The notes: a model not told the origin generated them from the sequence alone. DNA of 7,829 nt from JAVBUZ01 sp031554725 (GCA_031554725.1 JAVBUZ010000081.1:1-7829), one strand, 5' to 3'. Shown: positions 1 through 6,234, counted from the first letter of the stretch. Made by a program: numbers and translations.

Positions 1-2
1 TA

Positions 3-185
3 GCTGATGAGCTAAAGTTGCTGAAGATACCATATGGTGAAGTAAGTAATATAAGGTATACTTATTACCTATTCTTCCCTATGATTGAAATAATCTTAAT
101 GAACGCAGGAGTTTATAAATTTATTGTTTTTAATGAAAAACGTTTTAAAAAAGTTATAGAAGAAAAAACAGGTAAACAAGTTTAA
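3..185 (+). CDS. C-terminal end of an unidentified protein (5' end outside the window)
   Basis: The frame starting at position 3 is open from the window edge to the TAA at 183-185 and encodes the last 60 residues of a protein. The fragment has a hydrophobic, aromatic stretch (YYLFFPMIEIILM) followed by VYKFIVFNEKRF and a basic, helical-looking tail ending in EEKTGKQV. This pattern loosely recalls the last strand and helix of small bacterial PH-like domains, but it is too short for a family call. The stop lies 25 bp before the downstream lipoprotein start and no terminator is visible between them, so the two genes are probably co-transcribed. The function is unknown. Confidence 0.6.
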   Translation, partial: ADELKLLKIPYGEVSNIRYTYYLFFPMIEIILMNAGVYKFIVFNEKRFKKVIEEKTGKQV

Positions 186-210
186 GGGAAAGAAAAAACT
201 AGGGGGAATT

Positions 211-2415
211 ATGAAAAAAAGAAAGATACGACATACACTATGCATATTGTTAGGTATAGTGTGTATTGCCTTTATCGGCTGTGCACAAAAGAAAGAAAAA
301 GAAGAAAAAAGTGCTGAGGTGGCAAGCGCTCAGGAGGTAAGCTACAAAGCATCCATAAAAAGTGGCATTCTTTCAAGTAAAAAGCAAACTTACAACTTTG
401 CGAAAACAAGGTCAGGTTTATATACGGCCTATGATGTGGGCGGTCAGGTAAAGCTTTTATGTTTTGAAAAAGCAGAGCTTTGGCAACCAGGAAATTCACT
501 CTCTTATGGGGATGGTATTCTTGAGGTTCCCGAAGGTCAATTTATGCTATCCTTTTTTGCAGGGTATGAGGATTCTTTGTTTAGTATAAATCAAATTATG
601 ACAGAGCAAAGCGTGCAATATTTCCTATGCGGATATTCAGAAGAAGGAACCCTTTCAAGGCAAGTAGAGATTACAGAAGTTCTCCTTGGAGCAGGTGAAG
701 GAGATATGTTTTCTGTCTTTAAGGTGGCGGTAGACGAAGAGGGCAGAATCTATTTGCAGCTTTCTGGAAACAGAAATAACCTGCTTGTTTTAAGTAAAGA
801 TGCAGAGCTCATATGTACAATTAACACAGAGGGCATGCTACTTACAAGCCTGACTACCATAGGCGACACCGCATATGGAATTGGGCAGAGTGGGGGGCTG
901 GATAGCATATATAAAATAGATGTAGAAATGCAAGCTCTAGAAGAAATAATCTCCATACCAGAAGGAAGAGGAAATACCAAGATTGTTGGAAGTAAAGACG
1001 GCCTTATCTGGTATAGCGATTTTGTAGGGGTAAAAACCTATTCTATAAGTAATAAAGAAACAAAGAATATTTATGAATGGGCTGATATAGGTATTGCTGG
1101 AAATGATGTTTCTTTTGTTTTTCTTGAGGGAGAAGACCGTTTTGGAGCAGCACTAAAGCGAATAGGAGATGAGATTGAACTAAGGCTTTCTTTAGTTCGA
1201 GAGGGCGTGCAAGGAACCTCAGAAAATGGACAGGAAGAATCTACAAAGCAGAAGATAATTCTTGCAGATGCAAAGTGGAATACAATGCTGATGAAGGCGA
1301 TAGCTGGTTTCAATGCATCAAATGATATCTATGAGGTAGTTATTGAGGAATATGGTTCTCAGGAAAGAATACTCACAGAAATTATGGTGGGTAAGGGACC
1401 GGATATTTTGAGACTTTATGATGTAGGAATGAGTCGGGGAGTGGCATGCGGAATCATTGAAGATTTGAATCCTTACCTTGAACAGAGTCAGGCATTGTCA
1501 CCAGAACTACTAAACAGCAAGGTACTAGAGCTTTATACCTATGATGGAGTACTCACTAGTATCCCAGCGGGGGTCTCTATTGATACAATGTACGGAAAAG
1601 CTTCCGAGCTTGGAAATGAGGAAGGCTGGACAATAGAGGAGTTCAAAGCTTATGTAGAAAAACATAGAGGAGCCACCATATTTGAAGGAAGAACAGTAGG
1701 AGATACACAGATGGTTCTAGTCTATATGTTTGTATGGACGCAGCCAGATAAGTGGATGGATTTGAAAGAAAAAAAGGCGTACTTTGATTCGGAGGAATTT
1801 CTAGAAATAATGAAGTTTGCAGCAGAGTATGAAGCAAAGTATGATGCTGACGCGAGTACAACTGTCAGCAAGCTTAGAGATGGAAGAGTTTTACTTTATA
1901 CCTTCGGACCTTCTAATCCATGGTCATATGTAGATACCATTGGGATATTTGAAGGAGATTTAGTAGCAATAGGGCAACCTACGGAAAATGGCGAGCCACG
2001 CCATGGTATTTCAGCAAGTGGTAGCGCCTATATCATTAATAGCAGTAGCAAAAACAAAGAGGGAGCATGGGCATTTATAGAATATCTGATACTTCATGAG
2101 GGAGAGGGGAGAATGTGGTCTTTTCCAACCTACTTGCCAAACTTTGAGAAGGTAATGAAAGAAGAATTAGAAGTAAAGGAATTCTCGTATCAGGATAGTG
2201 ATGGAAATACAATCTTTAGACGGACGCTCAATCAGGAAGATATAGAAATACTAAGAAATATGATTGACTCATCTTCCTATGTTACAGAGCCAAGTCCCGT
2301 GGATAGTATACTTTATGAAGAAATGGATACTTGCTTTAACGGCAACCGTTCCCCAGAGGAAACGGTAAAGATTATTCAAAATAGGGTACAGCTATATTTA
2401 AGTGAAATGGATTAA
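211..2415 (+). CDS. Solute-binding lipoprotein with a long N-terminal extension
   Basis: This is a 734-residue exported lipoprotein, probably the extracellular substrate-binding component of an ABC importer. A basic start (MKKRKIR), a hydrophobic segment and the lipobox FIGC place the lipidated cysteine at residue 24. Residues about 45-335 form a strand-rich, propeller-like region with repeated turns such as VDEEGRIYL and SKDGLIWYS. Residues about 347-690 look like a family 1 solute-binding domain: KIILADAKWN, a GFNASNDIYEV strand, the GKGPDIL motif, then LNPYLEQ and IPAGVSIDTMYG. Typical family members have about 400-450 residues, so the N-terminal 300 residues are an added module. The start is supported by AGGGGG at 201-206 just upstream of the ATG. 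No permease or ATPase gene is visible, and the substrate (sugar or oligosaccharide is usual) cannot be read from the sequence. The gene ends just before the terminator at 2425-2460. Confidence 0.85.
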   Translation: MKKRKIRHTLCILLGIVCIAFIGCAQKKEKEEKSAEVASAQEVSYKASIKSGILSSKKQTYNFAKTRSGLYTAYDVGGQVKLLCFEKAELWQPGNSLSYGDGILEVPEGQFMLSFFAGYEDSLFSINQIMTEQSVQYFLCGYSEEGTLSRQVEITEVLLGAGEGDMFSVFKVAVDEEGRIYLQLSGNRNNLLVLSKDAELICTINTEGMLLTSLTTIGDTAYGIGQSGGLDSIYKIDVEMQALEEIISIPEGRGNTKIVGSKDGLIWYSDFVGVKTYSISNKETKNIYEWADIGIAGNDVSFVFLEGEDRFGAALKRIGDEIELRLSLVREGVQGTSENGQEESTKQKIILADAKWNTMLMKAIAGFNASNDIYEVVIEEYGSQERILTEIMVGKGPDILRLYDVGMSRGVACGIIEDLNPYLEQSQALSPELLNSKVLELYTYDGVLTSIPAGVSIDTMYGKASELGNEEGWTIEEFKAYVEKHRGATIFEGRTVGDTQMVLVYMFVWTQPDKWMDLKEKKAYFDSEEFLEIMKFAAEYEAKYDADASTTVSKLRDGRVLLYTFGPSNPWSYVDTIGIFEGDLVAIGQPTENGEPRHGISASGSAYIINSSSKNKEGAWAFIEYLILHEGEGRMWSFPTYLPNFEKVMKEELEVKEFSYQDSDGNTIFRRTLNQEDIEILRNMIDSSSYVTEPSPVDSILYEEMDTCFNGNRSPEETVKIIQNRVQLYLSEMD

Positions 2416-2424
2416 CGAAATAAA

Positions 2425-2460
2425 AAAGGAGGAGATTGACGAAAATCAATCTTCTCCTTT
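2425..2460. terminator. Bidirectional terminator between the lipoprotein gene and trkH
   Basis: A 15-bp stem (2425-2439 with 2446-2460, one wobble position) closes a CGAAAA loop. Read on the minus strand it is followed by six T residues and then ATTT (2427 down to about 2418), a good intrinsic terminator for the trkA-trkH operon. On the + strand the 3' arm ends in CCTTT and then GCATTC, a weaker tail, but it lies 9 bp after the lipoprotein stop, so it probably serves both convergent genes. Confidence 0.85.
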
Positions 2461-2469
2461 GCATTCTAT

Positions 2470-3909
2470 CTAGTGTTTTCTCCAGCAAGCAGGAGTGATA
2501 AGGACTAGTATAGGGAAGAGCTCCAACCTTCCAGCAAGCATGTTAAACATAAGAACAAGCTTTGAAAACGGTGAAAAAACAGAAAAGCTACCCATTGGGC
2601 CTACTAACTCGAAGCCTGGTCCCATATTACTGAGGGAGGTTAATGCAGCCGTAAAGTTCGTTGTAAAATCAAGATTATCTACGGATATAAGGAAGGCAGA
2701 TGCTAGTAGCAAAACAAAATAGACAACCATAAAGACATTAACAGAGCGTAATACTTCATGGGAAACCGAATGTCCGTTTAGATGTATTTTTTTTATTTCC
2801 TTTGGGTGTGCAATATAGGAAATTTCCTTCTTTATAGTTTTAAGTAAAATAATAATTCTCGATACTTTGATTCCACCACCGGTACTACCTGAGCAAGCGC
2901 CCACAAACATTAAAATCATTAAGCAGTTTTTTGATAAGGCAGGCCATAAATTAAAGTCACAGCTTGCAAAGCCTGTGGAGGTAATAATAGAGCCAACCTG
3001 GAAAAAGGAGTGGCGTAGTCCATCGGACATAGAAGGATACAGGCTCAAGGTGTTACCAAAGATTAGCGCTACAGATAAAAATATAAATCCAAGATACCAC
3101 CAAACCTCTTCAATGGCAAAAGCTTGTTTAAACTTTCTGCGGATAATTAAAAAGTACATGCTATAGTTGATACCGCTTAGAATCATAAAAACGGTAACTA
3201 TATTTTGAAGGAGTGGGCTGTAGCTTGCCATGCTGTCTACCTTGATACCAAAGCCACCAGTACCAATGGTGCCAAAGCTTGTAACAAAGCTATCAAAAAG
3301 TGGCATCCCACATATAAATAATAGTCCAATCAAAACTAGGGTCATTACAATGTAGATGGAGTATAGGATTTTAGCAGTGTCCTTTATTCTCGGAACAAGC
3401 TTATCTACAGAAGGCCCAGTGCTTTCTGCTTTCATTAGCGTCATAGTGGAACCACCTATGAGTGGAACAATTGCCATGATGAAAACAAATACGCCCATGC
3501 CACCAATCCAATGAGTAAAGCTTCGCCAGAAAAGATTGGTATAGGACAGAGCTTCTACATTGGTCAAAATAGAAGAGCCGGTTGTAGTGAAACCAGATAT
3601 GGTTTCAAATAGGGCGTCTATATAAGAGGGAATATCTCCTGTTAGTACAAATGGAATTGCACCAAATAAACTGATGATTAGCCATGAGGTAGCAACAATG
3701 AAAAAACCCTCTCGTGTGTATAGGGAACGACTTTTTGGTTTTTTTATGGTTAAAAGTATGCCGACAATAAGACATAGGGCGGCAGTAAGAAGATAATATA
3801 TAAAATCATCTTCTTGATAGAGAATGCCTACTAATGCTGGTAAACACAAAAAGCCTGCTTCAAATTTCAAAACCCAACCAGCAATATATCTGACAATAGA
3901 ATAATTCAT
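2470..3909 (-). CDS. trkH: TrkH-family potassium uptake channel subunit
   Basis: This is a 479-residue integral membrane protein of the TrkH/KtrB superfamily, which moves K+ across the cytoplasmic membrane together with a nucleotide-binding RCK subunit. All four pore-loop repeats are visible: TTTGS at residues 108-112, TIGTGGFG at 214-221, TSTGF at 310-314 and SNMGPGF at 427-433, each supplying the filter glycine. Other landmarks are HWIGGMG (133-139), the glycine-rich GACSGSTGGGIKVSR around 337-351 that forms the intramembrane gate loop, and the C-terminal GRLELFP. Length is as expected for TrkH. The gene begins 11 bp after the trkA stop, and an AAAGG lying inside the end of trkA suggests translational coupling. 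The terminator at 2425-2460 closes the operon. Confidence 0.95.
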   Translation of the reverse strand: MNYSIVRYIAGWVLKFEAGFLCLPALVGILYQEDDFIYYLLTAALCLIVGILLTIKKPKSRSLYTREGFFIVATSWLIISLFGAIPFVLTGDIPSYIDALFETISGFTTTGSSILTNVEALSYTNLFWRSFTHWIGGMGVFVFIMAIVPLIGGSTMTLMKAESTGPSVDKLVPRIKDTAKILYSIYIVMTLVLIGLLFICGMPLFDSFVTSFGTIGTGGFGIKVDSMASYSPLLQNIVTVFMILSGINYSMYFLIIRRKFKQAFAIEEVWWYLGFIFLSVALIFGNTLSLYPSMSDGLRHSFFQVGSIITSTGFASCDFNLWPALSKNCLMILMFVGACSGSTGGGIKVSRIIILLKTIKKEISYIAHPKEIKKIHLNGHSVSHEVLRSVNVFMVVYFVLLLASAFLISVDNLDFTTNFTAALTSLSNMGPGFELVGPMGSFSVFSPFSKLVLMFNMLAGRLELFPILVLITPACWRKH

Positions 3910-3920
3910 CTTTTACGCGT

Positions 3921-5279
3921 CTACCTTTCTAAGATCTCAGTAATATTGTTGATTTTGTAATCCTTTAAAACAACCACCACAGTGTCACCTACTTGAATGG
4001 AATCCTGACCACTTGGGATAATAACCTCATTATTGCGATAGATACAAGAAATAAGAGTGTTTTTACGAATACGTAGTTGTTGCAAACTCTTATTTGTAAC
4101 AGCAGATTCATCTTTGATTAAAAACTCTAAGGCCTCTGCCTTCCCATCCGCTAGCTTGTAGAAATTTTCAACATCATTATTTAAGGAATTACTTTTGGAA
4201 CGAATGTATTTAATAATGTAATCCGCGCTTATTAATCGAGGATAAATAATACTATCTAGGTCCAATTGATCAATAATGCTAGAAAAGTTAATATGATTAA
4301 TTTTTGTAATAGTTTTTGCAGGAGAACACCCCTTACTAAACATGGATAATAGAATATTTTCCTCGTCCATATCAGTGAGAGCAACTAAAGCGCCAATATC
4401 CTCCAAACCTTCCTGCGATAGGAGACTTTGGTCCGTGGCATCTCCGTGTATAATCATAGCGTCTGGTAAAAGCTCACTGAGCTCTTCACAACGATTTCTA
4501 TTGATTTCTACTATTTTAACACCTATATTGTTTTTTATTAGGATGCGTGCCAAGTAGTACGAGGTCTTTCCACCACCCAAAATCATAACATTTCGAATGC
4601 GAGAAAGAGAAGCTGAGAACTTCTTGAAGTAGGAATTCACTTTTCCTGTTTCAGCAACCACAGCAAGTACATCACCTGCTTCAATAAGAAAATCACCATT
4701 AGGAATAAAAATATTCTTACCACGAGTGACTAAGCAAACAAGCATATTGCATTTTAACTCATTTCTTATATTCTGTAGGGATTGGCCAACAAGGGTTGAA
4801 TCCGTATCTACTTTAAAATGCACTAGATTTACCTTGCCATGTGCAAAAGTATCCACTTTTTGTGCAAAAGGAAAACGAATAATTTGTGAAATTTCCAATG
4901 CAGCAGCAGCCTCAGGATTCAAGATCATCGCTAAATCAAATTCTGTCTTTAAATAGTCTATTTCATTATGGTAAATAGGATTACGTACGCGTGCAATGGT
5001 CTGGCAATCACCAGCTTTTTTTGCAATCATACAGCAAAGCAGATTATGCTCGTCAGATCCAGTCACTGCAATAAGCAAGTCTGTATTTACGATGTCCGCG
5101 TCCTTAAGAGTTTCAAAGCTTACACCATTACCAATAACACCAATAACATCAAAAGCATTGGTAACAAGATTTAGCTTTTCACTTCTTTCATCAATGGCAG
5201 TAATATTGTGACCTTCAGCACTTAATTGCTCAATTAAGGTATAACCAACCTTGCCGCAACCAACCACTATAATCTTCAT
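3921..5279 (-). CDS. trkA: TrkA, regulatory nucleotide-binding subunit of Trk potassium uptake
   Basis: This is a cytoplasmic, peripheral membrane protein of 452 residues that gates the TrkH channel by nucleotide binding. It has the duplicated layout of full-length TrkA: a first Rossmann (RCK_N) domain with GCGKVG at residues 7-12 and acidic residues D30/E31 ending strand 2, a first TrkA_C domain around 140-215, a second Rossmann domain with GGGKTS at 235-240 and E258, and a second TrkA_C domain around 370-450. I chose the ATG at 5279 because it starts exactly at the family N-terminus (MKIIVVGCGKVG), gives the normal length, and follows AGAAAGG (5293-5299), although the 13-nt spacing is rather long. 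The frame stays open upstream to an ATG at 5555, but that extra 92-residue stretch is repeat DNA and its ATG lies inside the predicted promoter. trkH follows after 11 bp in the same operon. Confidence 0.95.
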   Translation of the reverse strand: MKIIVVGCGKVGYTLIEQLSAEGHNITAIDERSEKLNLVTNAFDVIGVIGNGVSFETLKDADIVNTDLLIAVTGSDEHNLLCCMIAKKAGDCQTIARVRNPIYHNEIDYLKTEFDLAMILNPEAAAALEISQIIRFPFAQKVDTFAHGKVNLVHFKVDTDSTLVGQSLQNIRNELKCNMLVCLVTRGKNIFIPNGDFLIEAGDVLAVVAETGKVNSYFKKFSASLSRIRNVMILGGGKTSYYLARILIKNNIGVKIVEINRNRCEELSELLPDAMIIHGDATDQSLLSQEGLEDIGALVALTDMDEENILLSMFSKGCSPAKTITKINHINFSSIIDQLDLDSIIYPRLISADYIIKYIRSKSNSLNNDVENFYKLADGKAEALEFLIKDESAVTNKSLQQLRIRKNTLISCIYRNNEVIIPSGQDSIQVGDTVVVVLKDYKINNITEILER

Positions 5280-5316
5280 AGTTTTATCCAAACCTTTCTG
5301 TTTAAATCTTTTATTT

Positions 5317-5431
5317 GGATGGCAGATACCTTCCGCCTTTCGGATGGCAGATACCTTCCGCCCAACGGACGGCAGATACCTTCCACCTTTCGGACGGCAG
5401 ATATCTTCCGCCCAACGGACGACAGATACCT
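5317..5431. repeat. 25-bp tandem repeat, 4.6 copies, in the trkA leader
   Basis: Four full 25-bp units start at 5317, 5342, 5367 and 5392, with a partial fifth at 5417-5431. Each begins GGAYGGCAGATA and continues YCTTCCRCC. The last five bases alternate CTTTC, CCAAC, CTTTC, CCAAC, so there is a higher-order 50-bp period. On the transcribed (minus) strand most units can fold as GGCGGA, loop AGGTA, TCTGCC, a 6-bp hairpin with one G-U pair. Between units, CCGTCC GTT GGGCGG or a CC-GAAA-GG tetraloop offers competing pairings. The block is richer in GC than its surroundings, which suggests an inserted repetitive element. No stop codon happens to fall in the trkA frame, which creates a false N-terminal extension. 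Confidence 0.9.
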
Positions 5432-5466
5432 CGAAAAGCCTTCGGCTTTCCTCGGTCGCTTTGCTC

Positions 5467-5529
5467 GTCAAATCATTGTATATAGCCACGTTAAAGCAAG
5501 CTTTACGTGACTCCATACAATGACTTGAC
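5467..5529. repeat. Nested imperfect inverted repeat in the trkA leader
   Basis: The outer arms 5467-5480 (GTCAAATCATTGTA) and 5516-5529 (TACAATGACTTGAC) pair over 14 positions with one mismatch or wobble. The inner arms 5487-5497 (CACGTTAAAGC) and 5500-5509 (GCTTTACGTG) pair with a single bulged base around a two-base loop. A short hairpin AAAGCC TTC GGCTTT lies beside it at 5436-5450. The segment CTGCCGTCC at 5531-5539 is the exact inverted copy of the GGACGGCAG that starts repeat units 3 and 4, so the whole 5317-5539 stretch is bounded by inverted termini like a small non-coding element. No target-site duplication is obvious. Confidence 0.8.
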
Positions 5530-5545
5530 TCTGCCGTCCACGTAC

Positions 5546-5554
5546 AGTATAGCA
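5546..5554 (-). promoter_or_regulatory. Extended -10 promoter for trkA-trkH
   Basis: On the minus strand this reads TGCTATACT, an extended -10 (TGn plus TATACT, 5 of 6 to consensus). There is no convincing -35 hexamer 16-18 bp upstream, which is tolerable for extended -10 promoters. Transcription would begin near 5539, at the edge of the repeat element, leaving a leader of about 260 nt before the trkA ATG at 5279. Confidence 0.6.
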
Positions 5555-5666
5555 CATTTTTTTATTAATGATATGGGAATAAAGATATATTTTTGCTCTA
5601 TACAAAAGGATTCTAAAGGGTGAGCGGAATTTTGTCTATTTGTTGATATTTATTTGTAAAGCAATA

Positions 5667-5696
5667 TTGATTTTGAATGTCTTGGCATGCTACGAT
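5667..5696 (+). promoter_or_regulatory. Toxin-type promoter, copy A
   Basis: TTGATT at 5667-5672 and TACGAT at 5691-5696 are separated by 18 bp, with TGC directly before the -10 hexamer. The same arrangement occurs in copies B and C. An overlapping GATAAT is an alternative -10. In copy A it now drives a decayed toxin remnant. Confidence 0.55.
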
Positions 5697-5781
5697 AATC
5701 TCATTAATAGTATCCATCATGGCAAGTATAATCGCATATTATATTTGCAAATGGCTAGATGGAGATAATGGCGACAATTAG
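5677..5781 (+). pseudogene. Toxin remnant, copy A (ribosome binding site and start deleted)
   Basis: The sequence from about 5698 to the TAG at 5779-5781 encodes ISLIVSIMASIIAYY followed by ICKWLDGDNGDN, nearly identical to the intact peptide of copy B. Relative to copy B, 57 bp are missing just after GATAAT, between short AAT repeats, removing the mRNA leader, the ribosome binding site and the TTG start. The deletion is in frame (19 codons) and fuses the remnant to an upstream ATG at 5677, giving a theoretical 34-residue peptide starting MSWHATIIS. That ATG has no Shine-Dalgarno sequence and lies upstream of the predicted transcript start, so I treat the locus as broken. Confidence 0.7.
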
Positions 5782-5783
5782 CC

Positions 5784-5856
5784 GAAAGAAAACCCCTAGG
5801 TTCGCACACCTAGGGGTTTTCAACTTGTGCCCACTTGGACATAATCTCATTTATCT
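5784..5856 (-). ncRNA. Putative antisense antitoxin RNA, copy A
   Basis: A transcript of about 70 nt is predicted from the minus-strand promoter at 5863-5891 to the 3' side of the terminator hairpin. It would carry the complement of the direct repeat GTGCCCACTTGG (5827-5838) and the terminator stem-loop. Its original partner start region has been deleted from copy A, so it is an orphan antitoxin that might cross-pair imperfectly with the copy B toxin mRNA (one wobble and one mismatch in the 12-nt core). Both ends are predicted, not measured. Confidence 0.5.
5788..5821. terminator. Bidirectional terminator, copy A
   Basis: A perfect 13-bp stem, GAAAACCCCTAGG (5788-5800) with CCTAGGGGTTTTC (5809-5821), closes the 8-nt loop TTCGCACA. 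The A-rich and T-rich stem ends give partial U-tracts on both strands, so it can end the forward toxin-type RNA and the convergent antisense RNA. Confidence 0.85.
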
Positions 5857-5862
5857 ACAGAT

Positions 5863-5891
5863 AGTTTATCATATGTCTGTAGTATTTTCAA
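5863..5891 (-). promoter_or_regulatory. Antitoxin RNA promoter, copy A
   Basis: On the minus strand TTGAAA (5891-5886) and TAAACT (5868-5863) are separated by exactly 17 bp, with TGA before the -10. The same promoter is found unchanged in copy B. It is flanked by the inverted repeat CTACAGA (5855-5861) and TCTGTAG (5876-5882). Confidence 0.65.
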
Positions 5892-5981
5892 TTATTCCTT
5901 TTTCAAAAGATCTTATTCAAACGAGTTGTAAAATACAAATGAAATTTTGTCTGTTTATTGACATTTATTTGTAAAGCGATA

Positions 5982-6011
5982 TTGATTTTGGATGTCGTGG
6001 CATGCTACGAT
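5982..6011 (+). promoter_or_regulatory. Toxin mRNA promoter, copy B
   Basis: TTGATT (5982-5987) and TACGAT (6006-6011) are 18 bp apart, with TGC at 6003-6005 giving an extended -10. The predicted start is near G6018, which is the first base of a 5' hairpin. GATAAT at 6009-6014 is an alternative -10. A perfect TTGACA at 5958-5963 has no good -10 at the right distance. Confidence 0.6.
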
Positions 6012-6017
6012 AATTAT

Positions 6018-6052
6018 GTTGTCGCACCCAATCTGGCAACAGAAAGGGGGTG
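6018..6052 (+). promoter_or_regulatory. Toxin mRNA leader with possible ribosome-site sequestration
   Basis: GTTGTC (6018-6023) pairs with GGCAAC (6035-6040) to give a hairpin at the predicted 5' end. Its loop exposes CACCC (6025-6029), which is complementary to GGGTG (6048-6052) at the end of the Shine-Dalgarno region. Either the hairpin or a CACCC/GGGTG pairing could limit ribosome access. Intramolecular masking of this kind is established for Fst-type toxin mRNAs; here it is inferred. Confidence 0.45.
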
Positions 6053-6077
6053 TCCAATTGGAAGTATTAATTTCATT
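6050..6077 (+). repeat. Direct repeat DRa at the toxin start, copy B
   Basis: GTGTCCAATTGG (6050-6061) covers the end of the ribosome binding site and the TTG start, and is followed by AATTTCATT at 6069-6077. Both blocks recur at 6199-6223 beyond the terminator. Antisense RNA made there would be complementary to the toxin translation start, as with DRa/DRb of the pAD1 par locus. Confidence 0.8.
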
Positions 6078-6153
6078 AATAATCTCCATCATAGCAAGTG
6101 TAATTGCATATTATATTTGCAAATGGCTAGATGGAGATAATGGCGACAATTAG
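6058..6153 (+). CDS. Small hydrophobic toxin-like peptide (type I, Fst/Ldr-like), copy B
   Basis: This is a 31-residue peptide reading MEVLISLIISIIASVIAYY followed by ICKWLDGDNGDN. Residues 3-20 are one continuous hydrophobic membrane segment, then Cys21-Lys-Trp-Leu-Asp and an acidic, Asn-rich tail. A single membrane helix with a short polar tail is the layout of Fst/Ldr-type toxins that act at the bacterial membrane when overproduced. Translation starts at a TTG, justified by AAAGGGGGTG at 6043-6052, which can pair with the 16S rRNA 3' end over ten bases, and by 7 nt between GGGGG and the TTG. The GTG at 6050 is out of frame. The ORF ends 6 bp before a bidirectional terminator, and an antisense RNA promoter faces it. 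I infer toxin function from this architecture, not from a database match. Copies A and C have lost this ORF. Confidence 0.7.
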   Translation: MEVLISLIISIIASVIAYYICKWLDGDNGDN

Positions 6154-6159
6154 CCAACA

Positions 6160-6193
6160 GAAAGCCCCAAGGTCGGCATACCTTGGGGCTTTC
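6160..6193. terminator. Bidirectional terminator, copy B
   Basis: A perfect 13-bp stem, GAAAGCCCCAAGG (6160-6172) with CCTTGGGGCTTTC (6181-6193), closes the 8-nt loop TCGGCATA. It begins 6 bp after the toxin stop and sits between convergent promoters. Stem sequence differs from copies A and C at paired positions while pairing is kept. Confidence 0.85.
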
Positions 6194-6198
6194 ACTTT

Positions 6199-6223
6199 GT
6201 GTCCAATTGGAAATAATTTCATT
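6199..6223 (-). repeat. Direct repeat DRb in the antitoxin gene, copy B
   Basis: This repeats GTGTCCAATTGG exactly (6199-6210) and then AATTTCATT (6215-6223), with a 3-base shorter spacer than at 6050-6077. It lies in the predicted 5' part of the antisense RNA. Confidence 0.8.
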
Positions 6224-6234
6224 TATCTACAGAT

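Larger units (their letters stand above)
6156..6228 (-). ncRNA. Putative antisense antitoxin RNA, copy B
   Basis: A minus-strand RNA of about 70 nt is predicted to start near 6228 and stop after the shared hairpin. It overlaps the toxin mRNA 3' end, so their terminator loops are complementary, and it also carries the complement of the direct repeat at 6199-6223, which matches the toxin start region 6050-6077. It could therefore pair at two separated sites, kissing at the terminator loop and then covering the ribosome binding site and start, the mechanism known for RNAII of pAD1. Size, layout and promoter fit. Expression is not shown. Confidence 0.6.

Noticed and set aside
2495..3166. Plus-strand open frames within trkH
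   Set aside because: They are antisense shadows of a well-recognised membrane protein, with no ribosome binding sites or family features.
5317..5431. A CRISPR array or transcription-factor iteron block
   Set aside because: The 25-bp units are directly adjacent with no spacers and alternate in a 50-bp pattern. No origin or replication gene is nearby, so iterons are unsupported.
5280..5540. A c-di-AMP or other known riboswitch in the trkA leader
   Set aside because: I see none of the conserved core motifs I would expect, and most of the leader is explained by tandem and inverted repeats.
5280..5555. The open stretch continuing trkA upstream as a real N-terminal domain
   Set aside because: It is made of 25-bp repeats and inverted repeats, its ATG overlaps the -10 promoter region, and family members begin at the Rossmann motif encoded from 5279.
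5677..5781. A functional 34-residue toxin in copy A using the ATG at 5677
   Set aside because: There is no ribosome binding site before it, and the ATG lies upstream of the predicted transcript start. It is better explained as a deletion fusion.
5958..5986. TTGACA at 5958-5963 as the -35 of the copy B toxin promoter
   Set aside because: At 16-18 bp downstream the sequence is TATTGA or ATTGAT, poor -10 matches. It is also TTGATA in the other copies, whereas TTGATT/TGCTACGAT is conserved in all three.
5759..6140. Open frames at 5759-5974 and 5958-6140
   Set aside because: They run across terminators, promoters and the repeat copies, have no coding character, and the real peptide lies in a different frame.
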